Source: Sphaerimonospora sp050942215 (lineage in GTDB: Bacteria; Actinomycetota; Actinomycetes; Streptosporangiales; Streptosporangiaceae). From it: a stretch of DNA of 64,000 bases. Positions 26,592-34,201 of this stretch are shown here, in pieces. Under the pieces are notes generated by a model, which was not told the origin of the DNA, did no database searches, and saw only the letters and a program-made list of their open reading frames with translations. Every line of letters starts with the position of its first letter. The first letter of the stretch is position 1. The stretch covers positions 372,001 through 436,000 of the forward strand of contig NZ_CP192056.1 of assembly GCF_050942215.1 (NCBI RefSeq). The letters are read 5' to 3'. The translations under genes were made by a program, and so were the position numbers.

Positions 26592-28164
26592 GACGGCTCT
26601 CCAAGTGAGGTTCGGCTATGCCGGCGGCATGTCTGAAGACGAGTTCTTGAAGAACTTCGGCATCGGGGTGATCGGCTCGATCGAATTCGGCAACGATTTC
26701 TCCCTGGCGCATGACCACGATCCGATGGGCGAGCCCGATGACTTCCGTCATGTCGGATGACGCCATGAGGATGGCGACGTCGTGCTCCCTCGCGAGATCG
26801 GTGATCAGTTGGTAGATCTCGCTGCGCGCCCCCACGTCCACTCCCCGGGTGGGCTCATCGAGCAGGAGGACTTTGAGATCACCGGTCAGCCAGCGGCCGA
26901 TCACGACCTTCTGCTGGTTTCCGCCCGACAGATGGCCGACTTCCTGTTTCAGACTCGTGCGCTTCAGCCGTACGGCATCCATGGTGTTGACGACCTGCTT
27001 GACGATTTCCTTCTTATTGAGCCAGCCGAAACGGGTGAAGCGTGGTAGTCGGGGAAGGACGCCGTTCAGGAGAATGTTCATCGACAGAACGGCTCCGCCG
27101 ACCTTTCGGTCCTCCGGCACGAGCGCCATGCCGGCTCGTATCGCCGCGGAAGGGTCGTGGCCGCGGATGGCGCGTCCATCGATCGCGCACCGCCCTCCGT
27201 ATGTGCGCCGGGCGCCGTAGGCAGCTTCGATCAACTCTGTGCGCCCGGCGCCGAGGAGCCCGGCGAGTGCGACGATCTCTCCCTTGCGAACGGTCAGCGA
27301 GACGGCGGGTCCACCGGGAGTCACGACGAGATCCGAGATCGACAAAACGGGCTCGTCGCCTCCGGGCGGTTGGATGGCCGGGTACAGGTCGTCCAGTTCG
27401 CGACCGATCATGGATGTGACTATCTGCTCGTCACTGATCTTCGATATCGCCTCGTCGGAAATGAGCACCCCGTCGCGGAGCACGACCACCCTGGTGGCGA
27501 CCGCCCTGATCTCGGCCATTTTGTGAGTCGTGTAGACGATCGCGACGCCCTGATCGCGCAGATCGCGGATGATCCGATACAGCCGGTCGACCTCGTTCTG
27601 GGAGATCGCAGATGTCGGCTCGTCGAGCAGGATGACCGCCGCACCGATAGAGGTGCATTTCACGATCTCGATCAGTTGCTGCATCGCCGTGCTGAGCATG
27701 CGCATCGGAGTGCGGGGATCGACGTGGAGGTCGAAGGACCGGAGCAATTCCTTGGAATCGCGGATCATGGCTTTCCGGTCGAGTGTGCCGAGAGCGGTAC
27801 GGGGCTCGCGACCGAGAAAGATGTTGGCGTACACGGGCAGGTCCAGAACCGGTGCGAGTTCCTGGGGAACGATCGCGATGCCGCGCCGCCGTGATTCGCG
27901 CACCGATCCGAGATTGAGAGGCTCGCCCGATACGAGAACCTCTCCGGCGTCGGGGATGACGAGGCTCGCGAGAATCTTCATGAGGGTGGATTTCCCGGCG
28001 CCGTTCTCCCCGGCGAGAGCGATGACCTCGCCGGGCTCGATGTCCAGGTCGATACCTCGGAGCACGGGGTTGTCGCCGTAGCTCTTGACGACGTTCCGCA
28101 CCGCGATCAGGGGTGAGGTGGTCGCGGCGACGGTTACGGCCTCTTCGCCGTGCGTGTGCTCCAT
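26581..28164 (-). CDS. RbsA-type ABC ATPase (two nucleotide-binding domains)
   Basis: 527 residues with duplicated ATPase halves. First half: Walker A GENGAGKSTLMK (about residues 55-66), Walker B ILLDEPTSAI. Second half: degenerate P-loop GLLGAGRTELIE, signature LSGGNQQKVVIGRW, Walker B VLLLDEPTRGVD. This asymmetry (weak Walker A in the second half) is normal for the RbsA group. First gene of the five-gene island operon; ATG 28164 has a GAGGAGAG site and lies 36 bp from the first operator palindrome. Confidence 0.92.
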   Translation of the reverse strand: MEHTHGEEAVTVAATTSPLIAVRNVVKSYGDNPVLRGIDLDIEPGEVIALAGENGAGKSTLMKILASLVIPDAGEVLVSGEPLNLGSVRESRRRGIAIVPQELAPVLDLPVYANIFLGREPRTALGTLDRKAMIRDSKELLRSFDLHVDPRTPMRMLSTAMQQLIEIVKCTSIGAAVILLDEPTSAISQNEVDRLYRIIRDLRDQGVAIVYTTHKMAEIRAVATRVVVLRDGVLISDEAISKISDEQIVTSMIGRELDDLYPAIQPPGGDEPVLSISDLVVTPGGPAVSLTVRKGEIVALAGLLGAGRTELIEAAYGARRTYGGRCAIDGRAIRGHDPSAAIRAGMALVPEDRKVGGAVLSMNILLNGVLPRLPRFTRFGWLNKKEIVKQVVNTMDAVRLKRTSLKQEVGHLSGGNQQKVVIGRWLTGDLKVLLLDEPTRGVDVGARSEIYQLITDLAREHDVAILMASSDMTEVIGLAHRIVVMRQGEIVAEFDRADHPDAEVLQELVFRHAAGIAEPHLESRHAN

Positions 28165-28200
28165 CGGACTCTCCTCGTCATCGCGGCGAGCATTTCGCCG

Positions 28201-28212
28201 ATCCTATAGGAT
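28201..28212. promoter_or_regulatory. operator palindrome 1 (ATCCTATAGGAT)
   Basis: Perfect 12-bp palindrome, extended on the right by CGACGATTA. It lies 36 bp upstream of the ATPase start. A second copy is at 28579-28590. Size and symmetry fit an FCD-type GntR dimer site; the regulator encoded at 23663 is the obvious candidate. Confidence 0.72.
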
Positions 28213-28533
28213 CGACGATTAGCGCGGCAAGGGGTCGCGGACGGGGTACGGCCTGCGCCCGTCCGCCTGCGACGGAGATGGGCCGGGCGGCTCTCCGGCG
28301 GCGGCCGGCTCATCTGGCCGATTCCGTGATCGCCCTGGTGAGGCGGCCGGGAGGAGCGTGAAGAGGGTCGGTGTACGGGTGCCGTCCGCGGTCGCGGGCC
28401 GTCGCCGTCATGCCGGTCGCTCCACCGGTTGGCGACCTCTTTCAGCGGACCGCTGTGTCGTGCCGGGACGCCGGACGGCCCCGGTCTCCGTCATCGATCG
28501 CATCCGGCGTACACCCGGCCGAACGGACACCGG

Positions 28534-28598
28534 GTGTGCTCCACAGGTCCCTCCTCGTCATTGCAGCAATCTTCCCATATCCTATAGGATCGACGATC
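28534..28598 (-). repeat. degenerate copy of the ATPase gene's 5' region
   Basis: Aligns with 28155-28220: it preserves GTGTGCTCCA (start codon region, read on the minus strand as GTG GAG CAC ACC instead of ATG GAG CAC ACG), the CTCCTCGTCA ribosome-binding block and the operator, with a 2-bp length difference. The minus-strand frame from it stops after about 17 codons. It looks like a leftover duplicated control region of an ABC gene. Confidence 0.65.
28579..28590. promoter_or_regulatory. operator palindrome 2 (ATCCTATAGGAT)
   Basis: Identical core to operator 1 with CGACGATCA on the right, 81 bp upstream of the amidase start. Two identical sites 378 bp apart would let one regulator control both divergent transcripts, possibly by looping. 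Confidence 0.72.
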
Positions 28599-28671
28599 AC
28601 GTGCAAGCCCCGCAGGCGCGGTAGAGCATCAGAGTCGATCCCGGGTCCCGGTGCAGAGGAGAGGACGCGCT

Positions 28672-30069
28672 GTGCATTTCCTAGAGCTCCACGAGATTGC
28701 GACGCTGATCAGACGAGGGGAAGTGACCTCGTCCGAGGTCACGGAAGCGATGCTGGATCGCATCCACCGGTACGACGCGCGCCTGTCGAGCTTCGGCGAT
28801 GTCCTTGCCGACTCGGCACGCAAGGAGGCGGAGGAGCGCGACTCGCGACACGGCGCCGGTCTGGAGCTGGGCGTGCTTCACGGGGTTCCCATCGCCGTGA
28901 AAGATCTTTTCGCGGTCACGGGTACGCCCGCCAGCGCAGGTACCCGAGCATTCGACGACAGGATCGCGGAGTTCGATGCGACCGTCGTGCACCGTTTACG
29001 GTCCGCGGGCGCGGTGATCGTCGGCAAGCTGAACATGTCCGAGGGCGCGTTCGCCGCCCATCACCCGGAGCTGGGCACGCCGCAGAACCCCTGGGGCGAT
29101 CACCTCTGGGTGGGCGCGTCGTCGAGTGGCAATGCCGCGGCGACCTCGGCTGGGCTCTGCTACGCGAGCATGGGTTCCGATACCGGAGGATCCATCCGTT
29201 TTCCGTCGGCCGCGACAGGACTGAGCGGGCTGAAGCCCACCTGGGGCCGAGTGTCGCGAGCGGGAATGGTGGGGTTCGCGCGAGACCTCGATTGCCCCGG
29301 GCCGATGGCGCGGAGCGTACGTGACTGTGCGATCGTTCACGACGCCATATCGGGCCCCGACCCCGATGATCCGGTGACGTTGCGACGTCCCGGCGACTCG
29401 TTGACCGAAGCGTGCGATCGCGCGGAGGACATCGTCGACGGCACCCGCATCGGTATCGATCCGTCCTTCCTGGCTCTCTGCGATGCCGAGACACGCGACA
29501 TGATCCTCGCCGCCGCGGCGGTACTCGAGTCGCTCGGAGCAGAACTCGTCGAGGTGGCGCTTCCCTCCGTGGAGCAGATCGTCGACGACTGGACGCCCGC
29601 CTGTGCGGTCGAGGCGGCACTCGTGCATGAGGACGTCTTCCGCCGTTCACCCGAGGTCTACGGGCCCCAGCTGAGCGCGCTGATCGCTCAGGGGCTCGCG
29701 ATTTCGGGAGTCGACTACCAGCGGATTCTCAACAGACGGCAGGATTTCTCCGGACGCGTCCGCGAGACGTTCGCGGACATCGACGCTCTGCTGCTGCAGG
29801 TGACCGGCATCGCCGCGCCTACCGCGGCGTATCTGGACGACATCGGAGTCGGCCCTGAGTGGCGTACGCGCATCATGATGGCGACGTGCCCCATCAACTC
29901 CGCGGGTCTGCCGGCCATGACCATTCCCGGTGGGGCCACCGAGTCCGGGGCCCCGATCGGATTCCAGATCGTCGGAGCGTCCGATCGTGAGGCGACGATC
30001 GTCGCCCTCGCGGAGGCGTTCCAGCGTCACACCGACCACCATCGTCGGCGTCCGCCCGCCTATGTGTAG
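28672..30069 (+). CDS. amidase-signature family hydrolase
   Basis: 465 residues from GTG 28672 (AGAGGAGAGGAC site just upstream; an earlier GTG at 28651 contains that site). The Ser-cisSer-Lys machinery is complete: Lys in IAVKDLFAVTG, the Gly/Ser-rich stretch VGASSSGNAAATSAG with the cis-Ser, and GSDTGGSIRFPSA with the nucleophilic Ser. Such enzymes cleave amides (indoleacetamide, nicotinamide, N-carbamoyl or acyl-amino compounds). In this island it probably releases the acid that the kinase then phosphorylates, or frees ammonia. Followed 51 bp later by the SDR gene on the same strand. Lower third-position GC matches the island. Confidence 0.9.
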   Translation: MHFLELHEIATLIRRGEVTSSEVTEAMLDRIHRYDARLSSFGDVLADSARKEAEERDSRHGAGLELGVLHGVPIAVKDLFAVTGTPASAGTRAFDDRIAEFDATVVHRLRSAGAVIVGKLNMSEGAFAAHHPELGTPQNPWGDHLWVGASSSGNAAATSAGLCYASMGSDTGGSIRFPSAATGLSGLKPTWGRVSRAGMVGFARDLDCPGPMARSVRDCAIVHDAISGPDPDDPVTLRRPGDSLTEACDRAEDIVDGTRIGIDPSFLALCDAETRDMILAAAAVLESLGAELVEVALPSVEQIVDDWTPACAVEAALVHEDVFRRSPEVYGPQLSALIAQGLAISGVDYQRILNRRQDFSGRVRETFADIDALLLQVTGIAAPTAAYLDDIGVGPEWRTRIMMATCPINSAGLPAMTIPGGATESGAPIGFQIVGASDREATIVALAEAFQRHTDHHRRRPPAYV

Positions 30070-30120
30070 CCCGCGGTGCCGGCTCGCCGGGTCAGCCCAC
30101 AGAACAGAAGAAGGAATCTC

Positions 30121-30891
30121 GTGTTGAACAATCTCCCCACCGCTCGCACCGCGATCGTCACCGGAGCTGCCTCGGCGCGTGGCATCGGCAGAAGCGTCGC
30201 GGAGCGACTCGCGGAAGACGGGTGGAGTATCGGGATCATCGACCTCGACGCGAGCGCTTCGGCGGAGGCCGCGTCCGAGCTCGCCGAGCGCTTCGATGTC
30301 CTCGCCGCGGGGTGGGGGGCCGACATCTCCGATCCCCACGCGGTCTCGCGAGCACTCGACGAGGCCGAAGCCTCCTTGCCGCCGCTGGTGGGGCTCGCGA
30401 ACATCGCGGGCATCTCATCGCCGACGCCGTACCTCGAGCTGACGCTCGACGAGTGGCGTCGTCAGATGGACGTCAACCTCACCGGCGTCCATATCGTCAC
30501 ACAACGCGCGGCTCGCTCCATGGTGAGGCATGGCATCGGCCGGATCGTCAGCATCTCGTCGATCTCAGCCCAGCGCGGCGGCGGCACGTACAGCAAGACG
30601 CCGTATTCGACGGCCAAGGCCGGTCTGATCGGCTTCACCCGATCGGTGGCTCGAGAACTCGGTGAATTCGGAGTCACCGCCAACACCGTCTCACCTGGCC
30701 CGATCGACACGGACATCATGGGCGGGCGCCTGACGGAGGAGCGCAAGCAGGGGTTCATCGACGAGCAGATCGTGAAGCGCATCGGAGCGCCCGCCGACGT
30801 GGCGCACGCCGTGGCCTTCCTGATGTCGGACGGCGCAGGGTTCATCACCGGTCAGAACGTCAATGTGAACGGCGGACAGTACATGAGCTGA
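30121..30891 (+). CDS. short-chain dehydrogenase/reductase
   Basis: 256 residues from GTG 30121 (AGAAGGAATCTC site). Classical SDR: cofactor motif TGAASARGIGRS (TGxxxGxG), acidic IIDLDASASAE after the second strand suggesting NAD(H), catalytic Ser in VSISSISAQRGG, and YSTAK for the Tyr/Lys pair; C-terminal SDGAGFITGQNVNVNGG. It oxidises or reduces a hydroxyl of the imported compound. Same transcript as the amidase. The combination ABC importer, GntR, acid-sugar kinase, amidase and SDR is what defines the island. Confidence 0.9.
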   Translation: MLNNLPTARTAIVTGAASARGIGRSVAERLAEDGWSIGIIDLDASASAEAASELAERFDVLAAGWGADISDPHAVSRALDEAEASLPPLVGLANIAGISSPTPYLELTLDEWRRQMDVNLTGVHIVTQRAARSMVRHGIGRIVSISSISAQRGGGTYSKTPYSTAKAGLIGFTRSVARELGEFGVTANTVSPGPIDTDIMGGRLTEERKQGFIDEQIVKRIGAPADVAHAVAFLMSDGAGFITGQNVNVNGGQYMS

Positions 30892-31151
30892 CGCGGGGCC
30901 ACCCTCCGGGCGTTCGGTCCTCGTCGTTCAGGAGGGCGCGCACCCCGGTCCCGGTATTACCCTGTTCTGACCCATTCGCGGGCTTGGGGATTCTTCGCCT
31001 CGTCGATCCGGGGGTTCGTGCCGGGTGGAGCCGGACGGACCCCGGGTGATCACCGGCTCGCCCGGCTCCACGTGCTGGATCGGCTGTCCGCACCGCTTTC
31101 CATCGTTACGGCTGGATCTGACCGCGATCCTTCCCGAAATTTCATGACATA

Positions 31152-31175
31152 CGCAATGAATTTTTATTCATTGCG
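31152..31175. promoter_or_regulatory. perfect 10-bp-arm palindrome upstream of the P450
   Basis: CGCAATGAAT and ATTCATTGCG with a TTTT centre, inside the only strongly A/T-rich patch of this region (31130-31205), 77 bp before the P450 start. The form is typical of TetR-family operators; no TetR gene is adjacent. The rest of 30892-31251 shows no gene. Confidence 0.55.
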
Positions 31176-31251
31176 ATTTCCCCGTTCGTATTGTTATCTA
31201 GAGGGGCAGGACCTCGACGGACGACCGTTTCTACCTTTACGGGAGCGTGTC

Positions 31252-32454
31252 ATGACAGAGGCCACACCTCGCCTGGTGACCTTTCCCACCGCGCGTGAGC
31301 GTCCCCTCGACCCACCGGACGAGCTGGGACGCTGGCAGGAGGAGACGCCCGTCCGCAGGATGACCTACCCGGACGGACATGAGGGCTGGGTGGTCACCGG
31401 GTACGCCGAAGCTCGCGCCATCCTCGCCGACCCGCGCTTCTCCACTCGCCCCGAGCTCCTCCACTCCCCGTTCCCGCAGCGTCCGATCCGGCAGGAAGAC
31501 CTGGACCGGTTGCCGCCGGGCTTCTTCATCCGGATGGACCCTCCCGATCACACCCGATTCCGCAAGCTGCTCACCGGCCAGTTCACCGTGCGCCGGATGA
31601 AGCTCCTGGAGCCCAGGATCGCGGAGATCGTCACAGACCACCTCGACGCGATGGAGCGCCTGGGACCTCCGGTTGACCTCGTGTCGTCCTTCGCGCTGCC
31701 CATCCCCTCCCTGGTCATCTGCGAGCTGCTCGGCGTGCCGTACGGCGACCGCGAGCGCTTCCAGCGGGACTCCGCCACGCTGCTGAACCTGGAGACGCCG
31801 GTCGAGGAGTCGCGGGCCGCCCTGGACGACCTGTTCGACTATCTGTACGACCTCGTGCTGCGCAAGAAGCGGGAGCCGCAGGACGATCTACTCGGCGGGC
31901 TGGTCTCCGCGGGCGAGCTGACCGACCGGGAGATCGCGGGCATGGGCCTGCTGCTGCTCGTCGCCGGCCACGAGACGACCGCCAACATGCTGGGGCTCGG
32001 CACGTTCGCGCTGCTGACCACCCCGGCGCAGCTCGCGGTCATGCGCGACGACCCCGATAGCGTCGAGAACGCGGTCGAGGAGCTGATGCGCTATCTCAGC
32101 GTCGTCCACTTCGGTCTCATCCGGGCGGCCCTGGAAGACGTGGAGATCGGCGACCGACTGATCCACGCGGGGGAGTCCGTGCTGCTGTCGGTGCCCATCG
32201 CCAACCGCGATCCCGAACGGTTCGCCGACCCCGAGATGCTCGACGTCACCCGGTCGGCGCACGGTCATCTCGCGTTCGGTCACGGTGTCCACCAGTGCCT
32301 GGGGCAGCAGCTCGCCCGGGTGGAGATGCGCATCGCGTATCCCGCCCTGCTGCGCCGCTTCCCGGGCCTGCGCCTGGCCGTACCACCCGAGGAGGTCCCG
32401 ATGCGGGACGCCATGGCCATCTACGGCGTGCACCGCCTGCCGGTGGCCTGGTAG
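31252..32454 (+). CDS. cytochrome P450
   Basis: 400 residues from ATG 31252 (GGGAG site); the frame extends upstream but is not protein-like there. All P450 landmarks are present: I-helix oxygen-activation motif AGHETTAN near residue 241, ExxR in EELMRYLS, and the heme-cysteine loop FGHGVHQCLGQQLAR. The sequence style (PPDHTRFRKLLTGQFTVRRM) is that of soluble actinobacterial class I P450s of the CYP105/107 kind. It hydroxylates a small organic molecule using electrons from the ferredoxin encoded 9 bp downstream. Probably controlled through the palindrome at 31152. Confidence 0.93.
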   Translation: MTEATPRLVTFPTARERPLDPPDELGRWQEETPVRRMTYPDGHEGWVVTGYAEARAILADPRFSTRPELLHSPFPQRPIRQEDLDRLPPGFFIRMDPPDHTRFRKLLTGQFTVRRMKLLEPRIAEIVTDHLDAMERLGPPVDLVSSFALPIPSLVICELLGVPYGDRERFQRDSATLLNLETPVEESRAALDDLFDYLYDLVLRKKREPQDDLLGGLVSAGELTDREIAGMGLLLLVAGHETTANMLGLGTFALLTTPAQLAVMRDDPDSVENAVEELMRYLSVVHFGLIRAALEDVEIGDRLIHAGESVLLSVPIANRDPERFADPEMLDVTRSAHGHLAFGHGVHQCLGQQLARVEMRIAYPALLRRFPGLRLAVPPEEVPMRDAMAIYGVHRLPVAW

Positions 32455-32463
32455 GAGGGGGAA

Positions 32464-32667
32464 ATGAAGATCAACGCGGATACCGGGCGGTGCGTCGGCG
32501 CAGGGATGTGCGCGCTCACCGCGCCCGGGGTCTTCGACCAGAGCGATGACGACGGCACCGTGGTGCTGCTCGATCCGGAGCCGGCCGAGTCGCTGCGCGA
32601 GGCGGTCGAGCAGGCCGTACGGCTCTGCCCGTCGGGAGCCCTGTCCATCACAGACCCTGTCCCGTGA
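32464..32667 (+). CDS. [3Fe-4S] ferredoxin
   Basis: 67 residues with a GGAGGGGG site overlapping the P450 stop region. Cysteine pattern CVGAGMC then CPSGAL (CxxxxxC ... CP) lacks the fourth ligand, so it holds a 3Fe-4S cluster, as in P450-partner ferredoxins. It carries single electrons to the upstream P450. A possible reductase is encoded at 59239. The TGA stop is part of the first CGTGATCTTG site of the second 242-bp element. Confidence 0.93.
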   Translation: MKINADTGRCVGAGMCALTAPGVFDQSDDDGTVVLLDPEPAESLREAVEQAVRLCPSGALSITDPVP

Positions 32668-32904
32668 TCTTGTAGTTTCTCGCAAGTCACCCTTCTGAGC
32701 TGCGCAAATAAACTCCGTGATCTTGCAGTTTCTTGCAGAAGGGCCGTCTGGCCTGGGCTTATGTGGTTCGTGATCTTGCACTGTCGAATGCAAGATCACG
32801 GACAGTGTTTTCGCTGGTCAGGTCACATGGCTGCGAGAAACTGCAAGATCACGAACGCGAAAGCCCTGCTCTTGGCCCGACGTGCGAGTATTCGCAAGAT
32901 CACG
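32663..32904. repeat. 242-bp dyad array of CGTGATCTTGCA sites, copy 2
   Basis: Forward sites start at 32663, 32716 and 32769; reverse sites end at 32800, 32853 and 32904. Steps 53, 53, then 53, 51: the exact mirror of copy 1, so the whole element is inverted. The GAATACTCGC variant site is again the outermost one (32884-32904). By hand alignment the inter-site sequences match copy 1 at roughly two thirds to three quarters of positions without a gap. The first site overlaps the ferredoxin stop codon. Confidence 0.9.
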
Positions 32905-32931
32905 GGAGGGGGGTGCGTAGCGCAGCGTGGG

Positions 32932-34020
32932 TTATGCGCTCACCGGGCGGAGGGGACTGATCGGTTCGGCGAGCGGCAGCCGCCGGGCCTGCCAGAGGCG
33001 TCGCATGAGGTCGGGATAGTCGGTGACGATGCCGGAAGCGCCCATGTCGATGAGCAGGCCGGCCTCCACGGGGTCGTTGACCGTCCACACGACGACGGGG
33101 AGGCCCCGTGCGGCCGCGTCCGCCATCAGGGCCGGGGCTACGATCCTGCGGTCGGGCGACAGCGTCGTGGCGCCCACAGCGGCCGCCGCCCCGGCGAGCC
33201 CGGAGACCTCGCCGCCGAGATCGCCGAGATCGCCGAGGCCGTCGAGGCCGTTGAGAGCGTGACCGTTGAGACCATTGAGGGCCTTGAGGCCATTGAGGCC
33301 GTTGAGGCCGCCATTGAGGGCGGCGGGTCCGGCGGGCTCGCCGGGGGAGCAGGCCGGGGAGCCTGTGGCGAAGTCGGCGAGGTGCAGCCCGTTCATCCAG
33401 ACCGGGTGCATCGTGCGCCGTTCGACCAGGGCATATCGCCGTTCGACCGCCGGCCGGACGGCCTCGAGGATCCGCCAGTCGAAGCTGAGGATGGCGGCCC
33501 GGGACAGCCGGTCGTGCCGCTCCAGCTCCGTGACCACGAGCTCGGCGAACTTGCCGGGGTCGGCCGACAGATCGGGGCGGGTGGGATTGGACTTCAGCTC
33601 GACGTGGAGCCGTACGTCGTCCGCGCCCAGCGCTCCGATCAGGCCGAGGACGGCGCCGAGCGTCGGCATCCGGGTGTCGGGCAGCGGCACCTGGGTCATC
33701 GCGAACCGGTCGTCCGGCCGCTGCGGCAGCCGTACGCCGACGTCGAGCGTGCGCAGCTGGGGCAGCGTGAGCGAGATGATCGGCTTGCCGACGTAGGGGA
33801 ACATCTCGTCCTCCGGCACGGCCATGCCGGTGTCCGCACTGGTCACGGACGAGACGATGAGGTCATGGGTGAGGACGATCTCGCCGTCGGCCGACATGGC
33901 GACATCGAACTCCAGCGCGTCCACCCCGAGTTCGAGCGCGTGTGCCAGGCCGGGAAGCGTGTTCTCCGGCCGGAGCCCACGCGCCCCTCTGTGACCATGC
34001 AACTCAACTTTTCCAAGCAC
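32932..34020 (-). CDS. glycerophosphodiester phosphodiesterase
   Basis: About 362 residues from GTG 34020; a TTG at 34002 just before HGHRGARG is an alternative. GDPD hallmarks: HGHRGARGLRPENT (catalytic His and metal-binding Glu), ALEFDVAMSADGEIVLTHDL, LHVELKSNP, and near the end VVVWTVNDPVEAGLLIDMGASGIVTDYPDLM. It hydrolyses glycerophosphodiesters to glycerol 3-phosphate and an alcohol. No signal peptide, so probably cytoplasmic. Residues around 230-265 are an unusual Asn-Gly-Leu tandem (LNGLNGLKALNGLNG) inserted in a barrel loop. Confidence 0.88.
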   Translation of the reverse strand: MLGKVELHGHRGARGLRPENTLPGLAHALELGVDALEFDVAMSADGEIVLTHDLIVSSVTSADTGMAVPEDEMFPYVGKPIISLTLPQLRTLDVGVRLPQRPDDRFAMTQVPLPDTRMPTLGAVLGLIGALGADDVRLHVELKSNPTRPDLSADPGKFAELVVTELERHDRLSRAAILSFDWRILEAVRPAVERRYALVERRTMHPVWMNGLHLADFATGSPACSPGEPAGPAALNGGLNGLNGLKALNGLNGHALNGLDGLGDLGDLGGEVSGLAGAAAAVGATTLSPDRRIVAPALMADAAARGLPVVVWTVNDPVEAGLLIDMGASGIVTDYPDLMRRLWQARRLPLAEPISPLRPVSA

Positions 34021-34201
34021 AAGGGCGTACCCTACTGGGTCGCCGACTCGGTGCCGCACATTGCCGTCCCCTATGGCGTGGCCACCTGGGACTTTACCGG
34101 ACGTAACCCCACGCAGGGGACTCACGCGTGCGGGATCCAACCGTACGTGACCGCCGCATGGCCCGGCCCATGACCGCGGATCGGAGGCCAGGCCGGCAGG
34201 C

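Noticed and set aside
28371..29324. Alternative plus-strand frame over the amidase start and control region
   Set aside because: It runs through the operators and overlaps the amidase frame that holds the catalytic triad.
32761..34173. Plus-strand frame through the second repeat element and opposite the GDPD gene
   Set aside because: It starts inside the repeat element and is antisense to a recognised enzyme.
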